From positions 186,001-250,000 of the forward strand of contig JBILCU010000002.1 in the NCBI GenBank assembly GCA_044352985.1: a stretch of 64,000 nucleotides of DNA, written 5' to 3'. The DNA comes from JADJDM01 sp044352985. Its GTDB lineage: Bacteria; Bacteroidota; Bacteroidia; B-17B0; Aurantibacillaceae. The position numbers and the translations under genes were made by a program. Below, piece after piece: positions 1 to 8,372 of the stretch. The notes beneath the pieces are model-generated. The model worked only from the letters and a program-made list of their open reading frames with translations, was not told the origin of the DNA and did no database searches. The number at the start of each line of letters is the position of its first letter. The first letter of the stretch is position 1.

Positions 1-1517
1 CAGCAGCTTTTTTAGCTATTAAAAAAGCTGGTGAATTAATTGACATGAGCAAACACAAAGGCGAACATCCAAGAATGGGCGCAACCGATGTTTGTCCATT
101 TATTCCAATTGCAAATATCAGCATGGAAGAAACAGCAGACTATGCTAAAAAACTAGCTAAAAAAGTCGGGGATGAATTAACGATTCCTGTATACTTATAC
201 GAAAGTGCACAGGAAAATAAAAACAGAAGTAATTTATCTGTAATCAGAGCGGGTGAATACGAAGGCTTCTTTAAAAAAATAAAATTACCGGAATGGAAAC
301 CTGATTTTGGTCCGCAAGAATTTGATGCGAAACGCGGGGCAACAGTAATTGGGGCTCGTGATTTTTTAGTGGCATTTAATGTTAACTTAAATACTACATC
401 TACTCGCAGAGCAAATTCTATTGCATTTGATGTGCGTGAGGCTGGAAGAGTAATGCGAGAGGGTAATCCAATAACAGGAAAAATTATTACTGATGAAAAT
501 GGAAATCCAAAATCAAAACCCGGCACTTTAAAATGTGTAAAAGCCATCGGTTGGTTCATTGAAGAATATGGAGTGGCACAAATCTCTATGAATCTTACCA
601 ACATAGCTGTAACTCCTGTACACATTGCATTTGATGAAGTATGTAAAAGTGCAACATCAAGAGGTATTCGCGTTACCGGAAGTGAATTGGTAGGTTTAAT
701 TCCTTTACAAGCCATGCTAGATGCAGGAAAATACTTTTTAGAAAAACAACAACGATCAGTTGGGGTAAGCGAAAAAGAACTCATAAAAATTGCCATTAAA
801 TCTATGGGATTGGATGAACTGGCACCATTCAAACCGGAAGAACGCATCATTGAATATTTATTGAAATCTAAATCGGATAGCAAATTAGTAAGCATGGATT
901 TAGTTTCATTTGCCGATGAAACAGCAAGTGAGAGCCCTGCTCCGGGCGGTGGTTCCATTTCTGCTTACGTTGGTTCATTGGGTTCTTCATTAGCAACGAT
1001 GGTTGCTAATTTATCTTCGCATAAAAAAGGTTGGGACGACAGATGGAAAGAATTCAGCGACTGGGCAGAAAAAGGACAAGAAGCAAAAGATGAATTACTG
1101 AGATTAGTAGATTTAGATACAGCCTCTTTTAATGCGATTATGAATGCTTTTTCTCTACCAAAAGCAAGTGAAGAAGAAAAACAAATCAGAAATCAGTCGA
1201 TACAAGACGCCACCAAATACGCCATTGAAATTCCATTTAAAGTAATGGAATCCTCTTTAAAAAGTATGGAAGTAATTAAAGCAATGGCAGAGCATGGAAA
1301 TCCTAATTCTATTACGGATGCAGGTGTTGGTGCTTTATGTGCACGCACAGCTGTGATGGGCGCATTTATGAATGTAAAAATAAATGCATCAGGTTACAAC
1401 GATAAAAATTTTGTAAAAGAAATTATTGAAAAAGGAATTGACATTGAGCAAAAAGCCATTCGTCTTGAGCAAGAAATTGTGCATTTTGTGAACAGTAAAA
1501 TAAACTTAAATGTCTGA
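1..1517 (+). CDS. ftcd: Glutamate formimidoyltransferase / formimidoyl-THF cyclodeaminase, bifunctional (5' truncated by window edge)
   Basis: The reading frame is open from base 3 into the window, so the N-terminus lies outside. The first methionine seen, at 45, is internal: residues upstream (AAFLAIKKAGELID) continue the conserved transferase domain. The visible part runs through the formimidoyltransferase motif KHKGEHPRMGATDVCPF. A C-terminal cyclodeaminase domain of about 200 residues follows, starting near the Gly-rich SPAPGGGSISAYVG. The fused enzyme moves the formimino group of N-formimidoyl-glutamate (from histidine breakdown) to tetrahydrofolate, then releases ammonia to give methenyl-THF. 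It is cytosolic. The stop codon overlaps the start of the next gene by 8 bp, which suggests co-transcription. Family assignment is secure; the missing start is only a window effect. Confidence 0.93.
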   Translation, partial: AAFLAIKKAGELIDMSKHKGEHPRMGATDVCPFIPIANISMEETADYAKKLAKKVGDELTIPVYLYESAQENKNRSNLSVIRAGEYEGFFKKIKLPEWKPDFGPQEFDAKRGATVIGARDFLVAFNVNLNTTSTRRANSIAFDVREAGRVMREGNPITGKIITDENGNPKSKPGTLKCVKAIGWFIEEYGVAQISMNLTNIAVTPVHIAFDEVCKSATSRGIRVTGSELVGLIPLQAMLDAGKYFLEKQQRSVGVSEKELIKIAIKSMGLDELAPFKPEERIIEYLLKSKSDSKLVSMDLVSFADETASESPAPGGGSISAYVGSLGSSLATMVANLSSHKKGWDDRWKEFSDWAEKGQEAKDELLRLVDLDTASFNAIMNAFSLPKASEEEKQIRNQSIQDATKYAIEIPFKVMESSLKSMEVIKAMAEHGNPNSITDAGVGALCARTAVMGAFMNVKINASGYNDKNFVKEIIEKGIDIEQKAIRLEQEIVHFVNSKINLNV

Positions 1518-2385
1518 TTGGATTGTTTTGGAAAATGAATTTTATGAAATTAAAATTCATCCTTCCGGTGCAGAAATACATAGTGTTTATTCCAAAAAAA
1601 TAAATCGTGAAATTATATGGCAAGCAAAGCCTGAAGTTTGGTCAAGGCATGCTCCTGTTCTTTTTCCTATTGTTGGAAAACTGAAAGAAAATAAATTTCA
1701 ATACAATGAGAAATTGCATGAACTTTCTCAACATGGATTTGCGCGTGATTTACAATTTGATGTAAAATCACACAATAAAAGTACCGCGCAATTTTTATTG
1801 GAATCAAATGAAAAAACTAAACGACATTTTCCATTCGAATTTAAATTAGTAATTACATACGAGTTAAAACAAGATAAAATTAGTTGTTATTACAATGTAA
1901 TGAATCCAAGCATGAATGAATTATTTTTTTCAATTGGTGCTCATCCTGGGTTTATTTGTCCGATTGATGAAAATGAAAAGTGGACAGATTACTTAATAGT
2001 GTTTGAGCAATTTGAAACCGCAAATCGATTATGTTTGGAGGATGGTTTATTAAATGGCAATTCTGTTCCATATTTAAAAAATGAAAACAACATCGCATTT
2101 ACTAATGAATTATTTAATGAAGACGCTTTAGTTTTTAAAAATTTAAAATCACAATCACTAATTCTGAAATCAGCTAAACATTGCCTAAAGTTCTCTTGGA
2201 ACAACATGCCCTATCTTGGTATTTGGTCAAAAAAAGGGCAACACCAATTCATCTGCATTGAGCCGTGGCATGGTGTTGCTGATTCAAAAAACAGTTCAGG
2301 CGATTTTACCCAAAAAGAGGGAATTGTAAAATTAAATCAAAACGAAGAATTTAACTGTAACTTTGAGTTTTCGATTTTAAATTAA
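1510..2385 (+). CDS. Aldose 1-epimerase family protein (LacX/GalM-like)
   Basis: A 291-residue soluble protein of the galactose-mutarotase superfamily. It shows the fold's conserved SIGAHPGFICPI segment, with a catalytic-type histidine, and a late ICIEPWHGVAD segment with an acidic residue and His. The length fits the short LacX-like branch rather than classical GalM (about 340 residues). These enzymes interconvert anomers of aldoses or hexose-6-phosphates, but the substrate cannot be read from sequence. The ATG lies inside the end of ftcd (8-bp overlap), so the two genes are translationally linked. No functional link to histidine breakdown is obvious. Confidence 0.82.
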   Translation: MSDWIVLENEFYEIKIHPSGAEIHSVYSKKINREIIWQAKPEVWSRHAPVLFPIVGKLKENKFQYNEKLHELSQHGFARDLQFDVKSHNKSTAQFLLESNEKTKRHFPFEFKLVITYELKQDKISCYYNVMNPSMNELFFSIGAHPGFICPIDENEKWTDYLIVFEQFETANRLCLEDGLLNGNSVPYLKNENNIAFTNELFNEDALVFKNLKSQSLILKSAKHCLKFSWNNMPYLGIWSKKGQHQFICIEPWHGVADSKNSSGDFTQKEGIVKLNQNEEFNCNFEFSILN

Positions 2386-2400
2386 TAGCGCTATTAAAAC

Positions 2401-3054
2401 ATGCATTATAAACTATCCGGATTATCTGAAGATCAAAAAGAGCTTTTAAATGAGGGGAAATTATTACCCGTTATGGAGCAGTTTTATACTATTCAAGGTG
2501 AAGGTAATAATACCGGAAAAGCTGCTTATTTCATCCGAATTGGAGGTTGCGATGTTGGTTGCCATTGGTGTGATGTAAAAGAAAGTTGGGATGCAAACAT
2601 TCATCCTCTAACACCAATAAATGAGATAATAAACGATGTTTGCTCTTATCCTGCTAAATCTGTTGTAATTACTGGGGGCGAACCACTTCAGTATAATTTG
2701 AGTGCTCTCACAACACAACTTAAAGAACAAAAAATTGAAACCTTTATTGAAACCTCAGGCGCTTATCCTTTAACAGGAACTTGGGATTGGATTTGTTTAT
2801 CTCCAAAAAAAACAATGCCTCCTAAAGATGAAATTTACAACAATGCTCATGAATTAAAAATTATTGTTTACAATAAACATGATTTTGAATGGGCAAAACA
2901 AGAGGCAGAAAAAGTGAATGAAAAATGCATTATGTATTTGCAACCCGAATGGAGTAAGCGAAATGAAATGATGCCTTTAATTGTGGATTTTGTAAAAGAG
3001 AACACAAATTGGAGAGTTTCTTTACAATCTCATAAATACATGAATATCCCTTAA
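2401..3054 (+). CDS. queE: 7-carboxy-7-deazaguanine synthase (radical SAM)
   Basis: A 217-residue radical-SAM enzyme. It has the entry motif FYTIQGEGNNTGKAAYFIR and a CX3CX2C iron-sulfur cluster motif in GGCDVGCHWCD, followed by the glycine-rich TGGEPLQ SAM-binding strand. QueE converts 6-carboxytetrahydropterin to 7-carboxy-7-deazaguanine, on the route to preQ0 and queuosine. Other queuosine genes are not visible in the window. It starts 15 bp after the upstream gene, so it may belong to the same transcript. The WCDVKESWD extension is typical of Bacteroidota versions. Confidence 0.93.
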   Translation: MHYKLSGLSEDQKELLNEGKLLPVMEQFYTIQGEGNNTGKAAYFIRIGGCDVGCHWCDVKESWDANIHPLTPINEIINDVCSYPAKSVVITGGEPLQYNLSALTTQLKEQKIETFIETSGAYPLTGTWDWICLSPKKTMPPKDEIYNNAHELKIIVYNKHDFEWAKQEAEKVNEKCIMYLQPEWSKRNEMMPLIVDFVKENTNWRVSLQSHKYMNIP

Positions 3055-3068
3055 TGTTACCCAATTCA

Positions 3069-3164
3069 GATTCCTCCTTTCGTCGGAATGACAAAAAATA
3101 TTTTAGATTTTAGAAATCTGATTTAGGATTGTTTTAGGTTGTCATGCTGACGAAGGAAGCATCT
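3069..3164. repeat. Inverted pair of REP-like intergenic repeats
   Basis: Two imperfect copies of a GTCAT...-GACGAA-...GGAATC/GCATC type sequence face each other at 3069-3094 (minus) and 3139-3164 (plus). Similar short palindromic units are common between genes in Bacteroidota. Here they lie in the 473-bp gap after queE, which otherwise holds only AT-rich filler and the polA-derived repeat. Confidence 0.5.
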
Positions 3165-3201
3165 GCTTTTTTAGATTTTAGAAATTAAATGAAATTCCTG
3201 C

Positions 3202-3449
3202 ATCTTGCTTCCTGAAGTTCTGACTTAAAAAATAAAAAAATTTTAAATCTTCAAATTGTAAATTCTTTCATCTAAAATCAGAAATCTAAAATTGTAAAAA
3301 AAATGACAGGTCGAGCGAAGTCGAGACCTATATTGTCCACTTCTCGACTTCGTTCGAAGTGACAAATTATTTGATTACAAAATGTTAAATCAATGTGCTG
3401 CCAGCCAGTTTTCGCCTAAGCCAATTCCAACATCCAACGGTATTACAAA
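3202..3449. repeat. Direct repeat copy 1: polA 3' end plus its downstream region
   Basis: This stretch of about 245 bp recurs at 4696-4938. Most of the non-coding part is near-identical, including a doublet of GGTCGAGCGAAGTCGAGACC-type and CTTCTCGACTTCG-type palindromes at about 3303-3363. The last 44 bp of the polA coding end are identical, and then the two copies diverge. The two copies bracket the lipoprotein gene at 3528 and the XRE gene at 4421. Confidence 0.85.
3390..3449 (-). pseudogene. Orphan 3' fragment of polA (about 19 codons)
   Basis: Read on the minus strand this gives FVIPLDVGIGLGENWLAAH followed by TGA. This is the C-terminus of DNA polymerase I, whose intact copy ends in GIPLEVGIGLGENWLAAH. 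A TGA stop lies just upstream of the fragment. The differing codons (CCG for CCT, TTG for TTA, GAT for GAA) are synonymous or conservative. That is what one expects if the fragment came from a related polA allele and not from simple recent decay. Confidence 0.8.
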
Positions 3450-3527
3450 TCATTAAACTTAAATATTTTGAATTTGACTAATTATAATTTCATTAAATTC
3501 TAATTACTCTTATTTAAAAACACTTAT

Positions 3528-4109
3528 TTACTTGCAAATATTACCTTTTTTCTTTGCCTTACTTTGTGCAATAATTGCCCATGGTACGGTAATAATTGCA
3601 GGATAAATTAATAAACAACTTGTACCAACACCTATCCAGGTAAGTGTTTTATTAAAACAACGATCATATTCATATTTAGCACCATGATTTGCTTTGAAAT
3701 CATATACAACATTGTTTTTATCTAAATAAAAATAGTGAAACGTTTTATCAGTTGATGTTTGACTTATACCATTCATTTGAGAAACACTTCCATGTTCTGT
3801 TTGTTTACCTGCAACCACACCATTTTTACCATACACAGCAGCTCCTACAGTATTTGATTTTCCATATGTACCTGAATTTGCATTTACTGTTGTTGTTTGA
3901 GTAAATTTTTCAAACATCATTATAGTTCCTCCTGCACCATCATCAGTTGTTTTATCAGGTACACCATAATTACGTAATACTTGATTTTTATTAAGACCAA
4001 TTGCATCTTCATACACATTGCCTTTGTATATAGAATAGGTTGTATAGCAAGATGTTAAAACTGACGTAAACAATAAAATCATAGCTAATTTTAATAAATT
4101 GAATTTCAT
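3528..4109 (-). CDS. Small lipoprotein with a BamE/SmpA-like segment
   Basis: A 193-residue protein. The N-terminal signal peptide ends in a lipobox (LTSC, Cys at about residue 21), so the mature protein is probably lipid-anchored. The segment GLNKNQVLRNYGVPDKT resembles the 'GMTKxxVxxxxGxP' signature of BamE/SmpA-type domains. A Gly/Asn/Thr-rich middle and a hydrophobic stretch near the C-terminus (LLIYPAIITVPWAIIA) follow. Function is unknown. The gene lies within the segment bracketed by duplicated polA ends, so it may have arrived with that event. Confidence 0.7.
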   Translation of the reverse strand: MKFNLLKLAMILLFTSVLTSCYTTYSIYKGNVYEDAIGLNKNQVLRNYGVPDKTTDDGAGGTIMMFEKFTQTTTVNANSGTYGKSNTVGAAVYGKNGVVAGKQTEHGSVSQMNGISQTSTDKTFHYFYLDKNNVVYDFKANHGAKYEYDRCFNKTLTWIGVGTSCLLIYPAIITVPWAIIAQSKAKKKGNICK

Positions 4110-4349
4110 TTTTGTAAAGATTTAAAATTTTACTTACTCTTAAGGATTTTCAGTTAACTCCACGTTTTTGTATTGGTTTTCTGTTCTCCATTTAATTAAT
4201 ATTTTTTCATTTTATTTAAAAAAACTTTGATTAAGTACTATCATTTATTGTAAATGATCTATTAAAAATCATTTTTATTCTAATTCCTTTATCAGTTGCA
4301 AAGACGATTCTACACTTCATTTTAAATTAACATTTATTGGTTGTGCTAA

Positions 4350-4377
4350 AATACAACTTTTGTTTTAAAGTTGTATT
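4350..4377. promoter_or_regulatory. Palindromic operator upstream of the XRE gene
   Basis: A perfect 11-bp inverted repeat (AATACAACTTT / AAAGTTGTATT, 6-nt spacer) lies about 45 bp before the ATG at 4421. A third, imperfect half site (AATACTACTTT) follows at about 4380-4390. Paired half sites just upstream of an XRE gene are typical of autoregulation. The rest of the 4110-4420 gap is AT-rich, and I see nothing else in it. Confidence 0.55.
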
Positions 4378-4420
4378 AAAATACTACTTTTTGGATTTGT
4401 GTTAATGCAAATTGGCATTA

Positions 4421-4687
4421 ATGAAGAATAAAAATCAAGTTGAACTTTTCTTGAAGCAAGTTGGAGATAACATAAGAAAAGAACGATTAAAAAAAGGAAT
4501 TACATTAGCTGGTCTTGGCGAAGATATTGGTTTGGATAAATCAAATATGCATAAAATTGAACAAGGAAAAAACATTACACTTTTAACTCTTATTAAAATT
4601 GCAACGTATCTTGAAATACATCCAATAAAGCTCTTTCAAAAAACAAATGAAGTAGAAATTAAAGAAATTGAAAGTTATAAAAACTGA
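4421..4687 (+). CDS. XRE-family helix-turn-helix regulator
   Basis: An 88-residue protein that is almost entirely one HTH_3 domain. It opens with IRKERLKKGITLAGLGEDIG, has recognition-helix region LDKSNMHKIEQGKNITLLTL, and ends in an acidic tail. I chose the ATG at 4421 over a TTG nine bases upstream, because XRE proteins usually start close to the first helix. A strong inverted repeat sits in its promoter region. It is divergent from the lipoprotein gene at 3528, and both lie between the two polA-end repeats. It probably represses its own promoter and perhaps the divergent gene. Confidence 0.82.
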   Translation: MKNKNQVELFLKQVGDNIRKERLKKGITLAGLGEDIGLDKSNMHKIEQGKNITLLTLIKIATYLEIHPIKLFQKTNEVEIKEIESYKN

Positions 4688-4695
4688 AATATTTT

Positions 4696-4938
4696 ATCTT
4701 GCTTCCTGAAGTACTGACTTAAAAAAAAATTATAAATCTTCAAATTGTAAATTCTTTCATCTAAAATCAGAAATCTAAAATTGTAAAAAAAATGTCAGGT
4801 CGAGCGAAGTCGAGACCTATATTGTCCACTTCTCGACTTCGCTCGAAGTGACAGAACATTTTTTTGAAAAAATTCTAATCAATGTGCTGCCAGCCAGTTT
4901 TCGCCTAAGCCAATTCCAACTTCTAAAGGAATGCCTAA
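4696..4938. repeat. Direct repeat copy 2 (includes the true polA 3' end)
   Basis: This matches 3202-3449. The non-coding part carries the same REP-like palindrome doublet at about 4793-4853. The repeat enters polA at 4879 and covers its last 19 codons. The segment between the two copies is about 1.25 kb. Confidence 0.85.
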
Positions 4939-7719
4939 ATCCATGGCGGTTTTCATACGATTTTCGATGATAGGTTGAATAATTGAAAGTTCATCTTTGT
5001 ACACATCAAAAACCAATTCGTCATGCACCTGCAAAATCATTTTTGATTTTAAATTGAGTTTTCTTAAATCGCTTTGAATGTTAATCATCGCAATTTTTAT
5101 CATATCGGCTGCTGAGCCTTGTATCGGTGCATTAATGGCATTTCTTTCGGCATAACCGCGCACAACAGCATTGGCAGATGTGATATCACGTAAATAACGT
5201 TTTCTACCCATCACTGTTTTTACATAACCGGTTTCGCGTGCAAAATTTACTTGCTCATCCATAAATTTTTTAATGTGTACGTATTCCCTGAAATAATTAT
5301 CAATTAATTGTTTTGCCTCTGCTCGGCTAATGTTTAGGTTTTCGGAAAGACCAAATGCACCTTGCCCGTAAATGATACCAAAGTTTACACTCTTTGCCTT
5401 GTAACGCATTTCTTTGGTAACTTCTTCCTCACTGATGCCATACACCTTTGCTGCAGTGGCGGTATGGATATCTTTTCCTAAACGAAATGCTTCACACATG
5501 GCAGGATCCTGACTTAATGATGCAACAATTCGCAATTCAATTTGTGAATAATCGGCACTCAATAAAACATAGTCTGAATTTCTTGGAATGAATGCCTTAC
5601 GGATTTCTCTTCCTCTTGCAGTTCGGATAGGAATGTTTTGCAAATTTGGATTATCGGAACTTAACCTTCCGGTTACTGCCACCACCTGATTGTAGCTGGT
5701 ATGTATGCGTCCGGTTGATTCATTTACTAATTGTGGAAGCGTATCCACGTAGGTATTTTTTAGCTTTACTAACTCGCGGTAATCTAAAATTTTTCCTACG
5801 ATGGGGTGTTTATTAAGTAGTTTAGATAACACATCTTCTCCGGTTGAATATTGACCGGTTTTTGTCTTTTTAGGTTTCTCAACAATCTTTAAATATTCGA
5901 ATAAAATTTCTCCAACTTGCTTTGGTGATGAAACATTAAATGATGTTCCTGCTAAATCTTGAATTTCTTTTTCAACCAATAAAATATCTTTCTCTAGTTC
6001 ATTAGAATAATTTTTTAAATTTTCAACATCCAACTGAACACCTTCTCGCTCCATATCGGCAAGTACTGATATCAAAGGCACTTCAATGTTTTCAAACAAA
6101 TCTTGTGTTTCAGTTTCTTTTAATTTTGGTGAGAAAATAGATTTTAGTTGAAGCGTAACATCAGCATCTTCTGCTGCATATTCTTTAATTTTTTCAAGCG
6201 ATACATCACGCATACTCAATTGGTCTTTCCCTTTTTTACCAATCAGGGTTTCAATACTAACAGGACTGTAATGCAAATAGGTTTCTGCCAATACATTCAT
6301 ATTGTGTCTCATGTCCGGTTTTAAAAGGAAGTGCGCTACCATGGTATCAAACAATTTATTTTTGATTTCGATATTGTAATTCTTCAACACCTGCAAATCG
6401 TATTTAATGTTTTGACCGATTAATATTTTATGAGGATTTTCAAAAATAAACCTGAACTTTTCAATCAGTTGATTGGCTTCTGCTCTACTCTGAGGAAAAG
6501 GAATGTAGTAAGCTGCATTAGCTTTAAATGAGAAAGAACAACCTACAATTTCAGCTTTGAGAACATCTAAAGATGTTGTTTCAGTATCAAAACAAAACTC
6601 GTTGTGTTTTTCTAACTCTAAAAAAAATTGCTGTAATTTTTCTTCTGTATCAACGAGATCATAATGGTGAGAAATTGTTTCGATGGTATTATATGCAACT
6701 GCTTCTTTTACTTCTTCTGTTTCAGATAGAACATTTGAAACACTTGCATTATCTGATAATCCGGAAAACAAATCAATTTGATCAGGATTTTTGGAAACTG
6801 ATTTTGTTTTTGTACTAGTTTCTTCAATTGGTAAATCTTCATTTAAAAGCAATTGCGCCATTCTTCTAAATTCCAATTCCATGAATAACTCTTTGATTAA
6901 TTCACGATCCAACTCTCTTAATTTTAATTCATCTTCATTTAATTCAATTGGAACATCAATAATAATGGTTGCCAGTTTTTTGGATAATAATGCAAGTTCT
7001 TTATGCTCTTCAACTCGTTCTTTCAGCTTACCTTTTAACTGTTGTGTGTTTTCTAAAAGATTTTCAATGGTATTGAATTGTTTGATGAGTTGAATTGCAG
7101 TCTTCTCTCCTACCCCTGGTATACCAGGAATGTTATCCACTTTATCGCCCATTAACCCAAGAATATCAATCAATTGATTAACATTATTGATTTCCCATTT
7201 TTTACAAATCTCATCAATGCCCAGCAATTCTACCCCATTTCCCATTCGGGCAGGTTTATAAATAAATGTATTAGCATCAACTAGCTGACCATAATCTTTG
7301 TCAGGCGTCATCATATAGGTTAAAAAACCCGATTGCTCAGCTTTACGAGCAAGGGTTCCAATTAAATCATCTGCCTCGTAACCTTCCATAGCCAAAGCAG
7401 GAATTCGGAATGCTTCCAGTAATTTAAAAATGTAAGGAATACTTAATTTTAAATCTTCGGGCATTTCTTCTCGATTAGCTTTGTAATCGGTAAATTCTAC
7501 GTGGCGCTGGGTTGGACTTGCCGTATCAAAAACAACAGCAATGTGTGTAGGTTTTTCCTTTTTTAAAACTTCCAATAAAGTATTGGTAAAACCAAATACT
7601 GCTGAAGTGTTTAGTCCGTTTGAATTAATTCGAGGGTTATTAGCAAATGCAAAATAGGCACGATAAATAAGTGCATACGCATCCAGCAAAAACAATTTTT
7701 TTGGATGATCGGGGGTCAT
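4879..7719 (-). CDS. polA: DNA polymerase I
   Basis: A 946-residue protein with all three classical domains. The N-terminal 5'-nuclease covers about 1-300 (LLDAYALIYRAYFAF; GDKVDNIPGIPGVGEKTA). The 3'-5' exonuclease covers about 355-545 and has intact acidic motifs (FDTETTSLD, GQNIKYDLQ, YAAEDADVTL), so proofreading is probably active. The C-terminal polymerase domain has DYSQIELRIVA, the O-helix region MRYKAKSVNFGIIYGQGA and catalytic QVHDELVFDV. It works in Okazaki-fragment maturation and repair. The ATG follows the stop of no close neighbour; the gene downstream on the same strand direction is separated by repeat DNA. Its 3' end is duplicated 1.5 kb away. Confidence 0.97.
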   Translation of the reverse strand: MTPDHPKKLFLLDAYALIYRAYFAFANNPRINSNGLNTSAVFGFTNTLLEVLKKEKPTHIAVVFDTASPTQRHVEFTDYKANREEMPEDLKLSIPYIFKLLEAFRIPALAMEGYEADDLIGTLARKAEQSGFLTYMMTPDKDYGQLVDANTFIYKPARMGNGVELLGIDEICKKWEINNVNQLIDILGLMGDKVDNIPGIPGVGEKTAIQLIKQFNTIENLLENTQQLKGKLKERVEEHKELALLSKKLATIIIDVPIELNEDELKLRELDRELIKELFMELEFRRMAQLLLNEDLPIEETSTKTKSVSKNPDQIDLFSGLSDNASVSNVLSETEEVKEAVAYNTIETISHHYDLVDTEEKLQQFFLELEKHNEFCFDTETTSLDVLKAEIVGCSFSFKANAAYYIPFPQSRAEANQLIEKFRFIFENPHKILIGQNIKYDLQVLKNYNIEIKNKLFDTMVAHFLLKPDMRHNMNVLAETYLHYSPVSIETLIGKKGKDQLSMRDVSLEKIKEYAAEDADVTLQLKSIFSPKLKETETQDLFENIEVPLISVLADMEREGVQLDVENLKNYSNELEKDILLVEKEIQDLAGTSFNVSSPKQVGEILFEYLKIVEKPKKTKTGQYSTGEDVLSKLLNKHPIVGKILDYRELVKLKNTYVDTLPQLVNESTGRIHTSYNQVVAVTGRLSSDNPNLQNIPIRTARGREIRKAFIPRNSDYVLLSADYSQIELRIVASLSQDPAMCEAFRLGKDIHTATAAKVYGISEEEVTKEMRYKAKSVNFGIIYGQGAFGLSENLNISRAEAKQLIDNYFREYVHIKKFMDEQVNFARETGYVKTVMGRKRYLRDITSANAVVRGYAERNAINAPIQGSAADMIKIAMINIQSDLRKLNLKSKMILQVHDELVFDVYKDELSIIQPIIENRMKTAMDLGIPLEVGIGLGENWLAAH

Positions 7720-7728
7720 AAATAAATA

Positions 7729-8265
7729 CTATTGATTTTTTAAATTGTATTTGGAAATTAACTGAATAGCAGATTTAAAATCCATGTCTGTTTTTTCCAT
7801 TTCTTTTAATAGTTCTTTATCATCTGCAAATAATGGTTTCAATTGCTTTTTCAATTTCGAATCAGGAAATAATTGAGTAAGTTCATCCATTCCTCCTTTC
7901 ATTACAAAATAAAAACTTTCTTTGGCCTCATTGCCCAAACTTACTGAAGGTTTAAACTCATAAACCATAATTTTTCCATTACAAATAACCTGCATAAACA
8001 CCCATTGATCCATAAATTTCATGGCTACAAAATGTTTGTTTTCATAACCATACCCATTTATTTTATTTGGCAGATAGGATTTGGCTTTCCCCACGGGTTT
8101 TGGTCTAAAAAAAACTTTTGAATAATATTCCATATCATTTTCGAGAAATAACTTAATCTCTCCTTTTAACGTATCTTTTTTGGGTAATTTAATGTATCCT
8201 TTTGCAAACTCATCCTGAGCACTTGCCATTAAAAAGGAGATACAAAACAACAATACTAAACGCAT
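7729..8265 (-). CDS. Secreted protein of unknown function
   Basis: A 178-residue protein with a short signal peptide (MRLVLLFCISFLMASAQ) and no lipobox, so probably periplasmic or exported. The mature part contains GYIKLPKKDTLKGEIKLFL and alternating strands, followed by a charged helical C-terminus. This pattern of a Bacteroidota exported protein with a 'D-T-x-x-G-x-I' strand is familiar, but I cannot name a function. It ends just upstream of polA's start (9 bp), so the two may share a transcript. Confidence 0.65.
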   Translation of the reverse strand: MRLVLLFCISFLMASAQDEFAKGYIKLPKKDTLKGEIKLFLENDMEYYSKVFFRPKPVGKAKSYLPNKINGYGYENKHFVAMKFMDQWVFMQVICNGKIMVYEFKPSVSLGNEAKESFYFVMKGGMDELTQLFPDSKLKKQLKPLFADDKELLKEMEKTDMDFKSAIQLISKYNLKNQ

Positions 8266-8372
8266 AGATTAAAAAAATAAAGATAGGAATAGTTAAAAGG
8301 AAATACTTGTTTTTTTTCAACTAATTATCAAACCAGTAATTTTAGTGTTCAACGTAAACTGGTTTTACCATT

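Noticed and set aside
140..958. Long open frame (272 codons) on the minus strand opposite ftcd
   Set aside because: It is opposite a clear coding gene with intact motifs, and its translation has no recognisable domain and an unnatural composition.
3528..4687. Toxin-antitoxin pair (XRE gene plus neighbour)
   Set aside because: The neighbour is a lipoprotein with a signal peptide on the opposite strand, not a toxin, and the genes are divergent.
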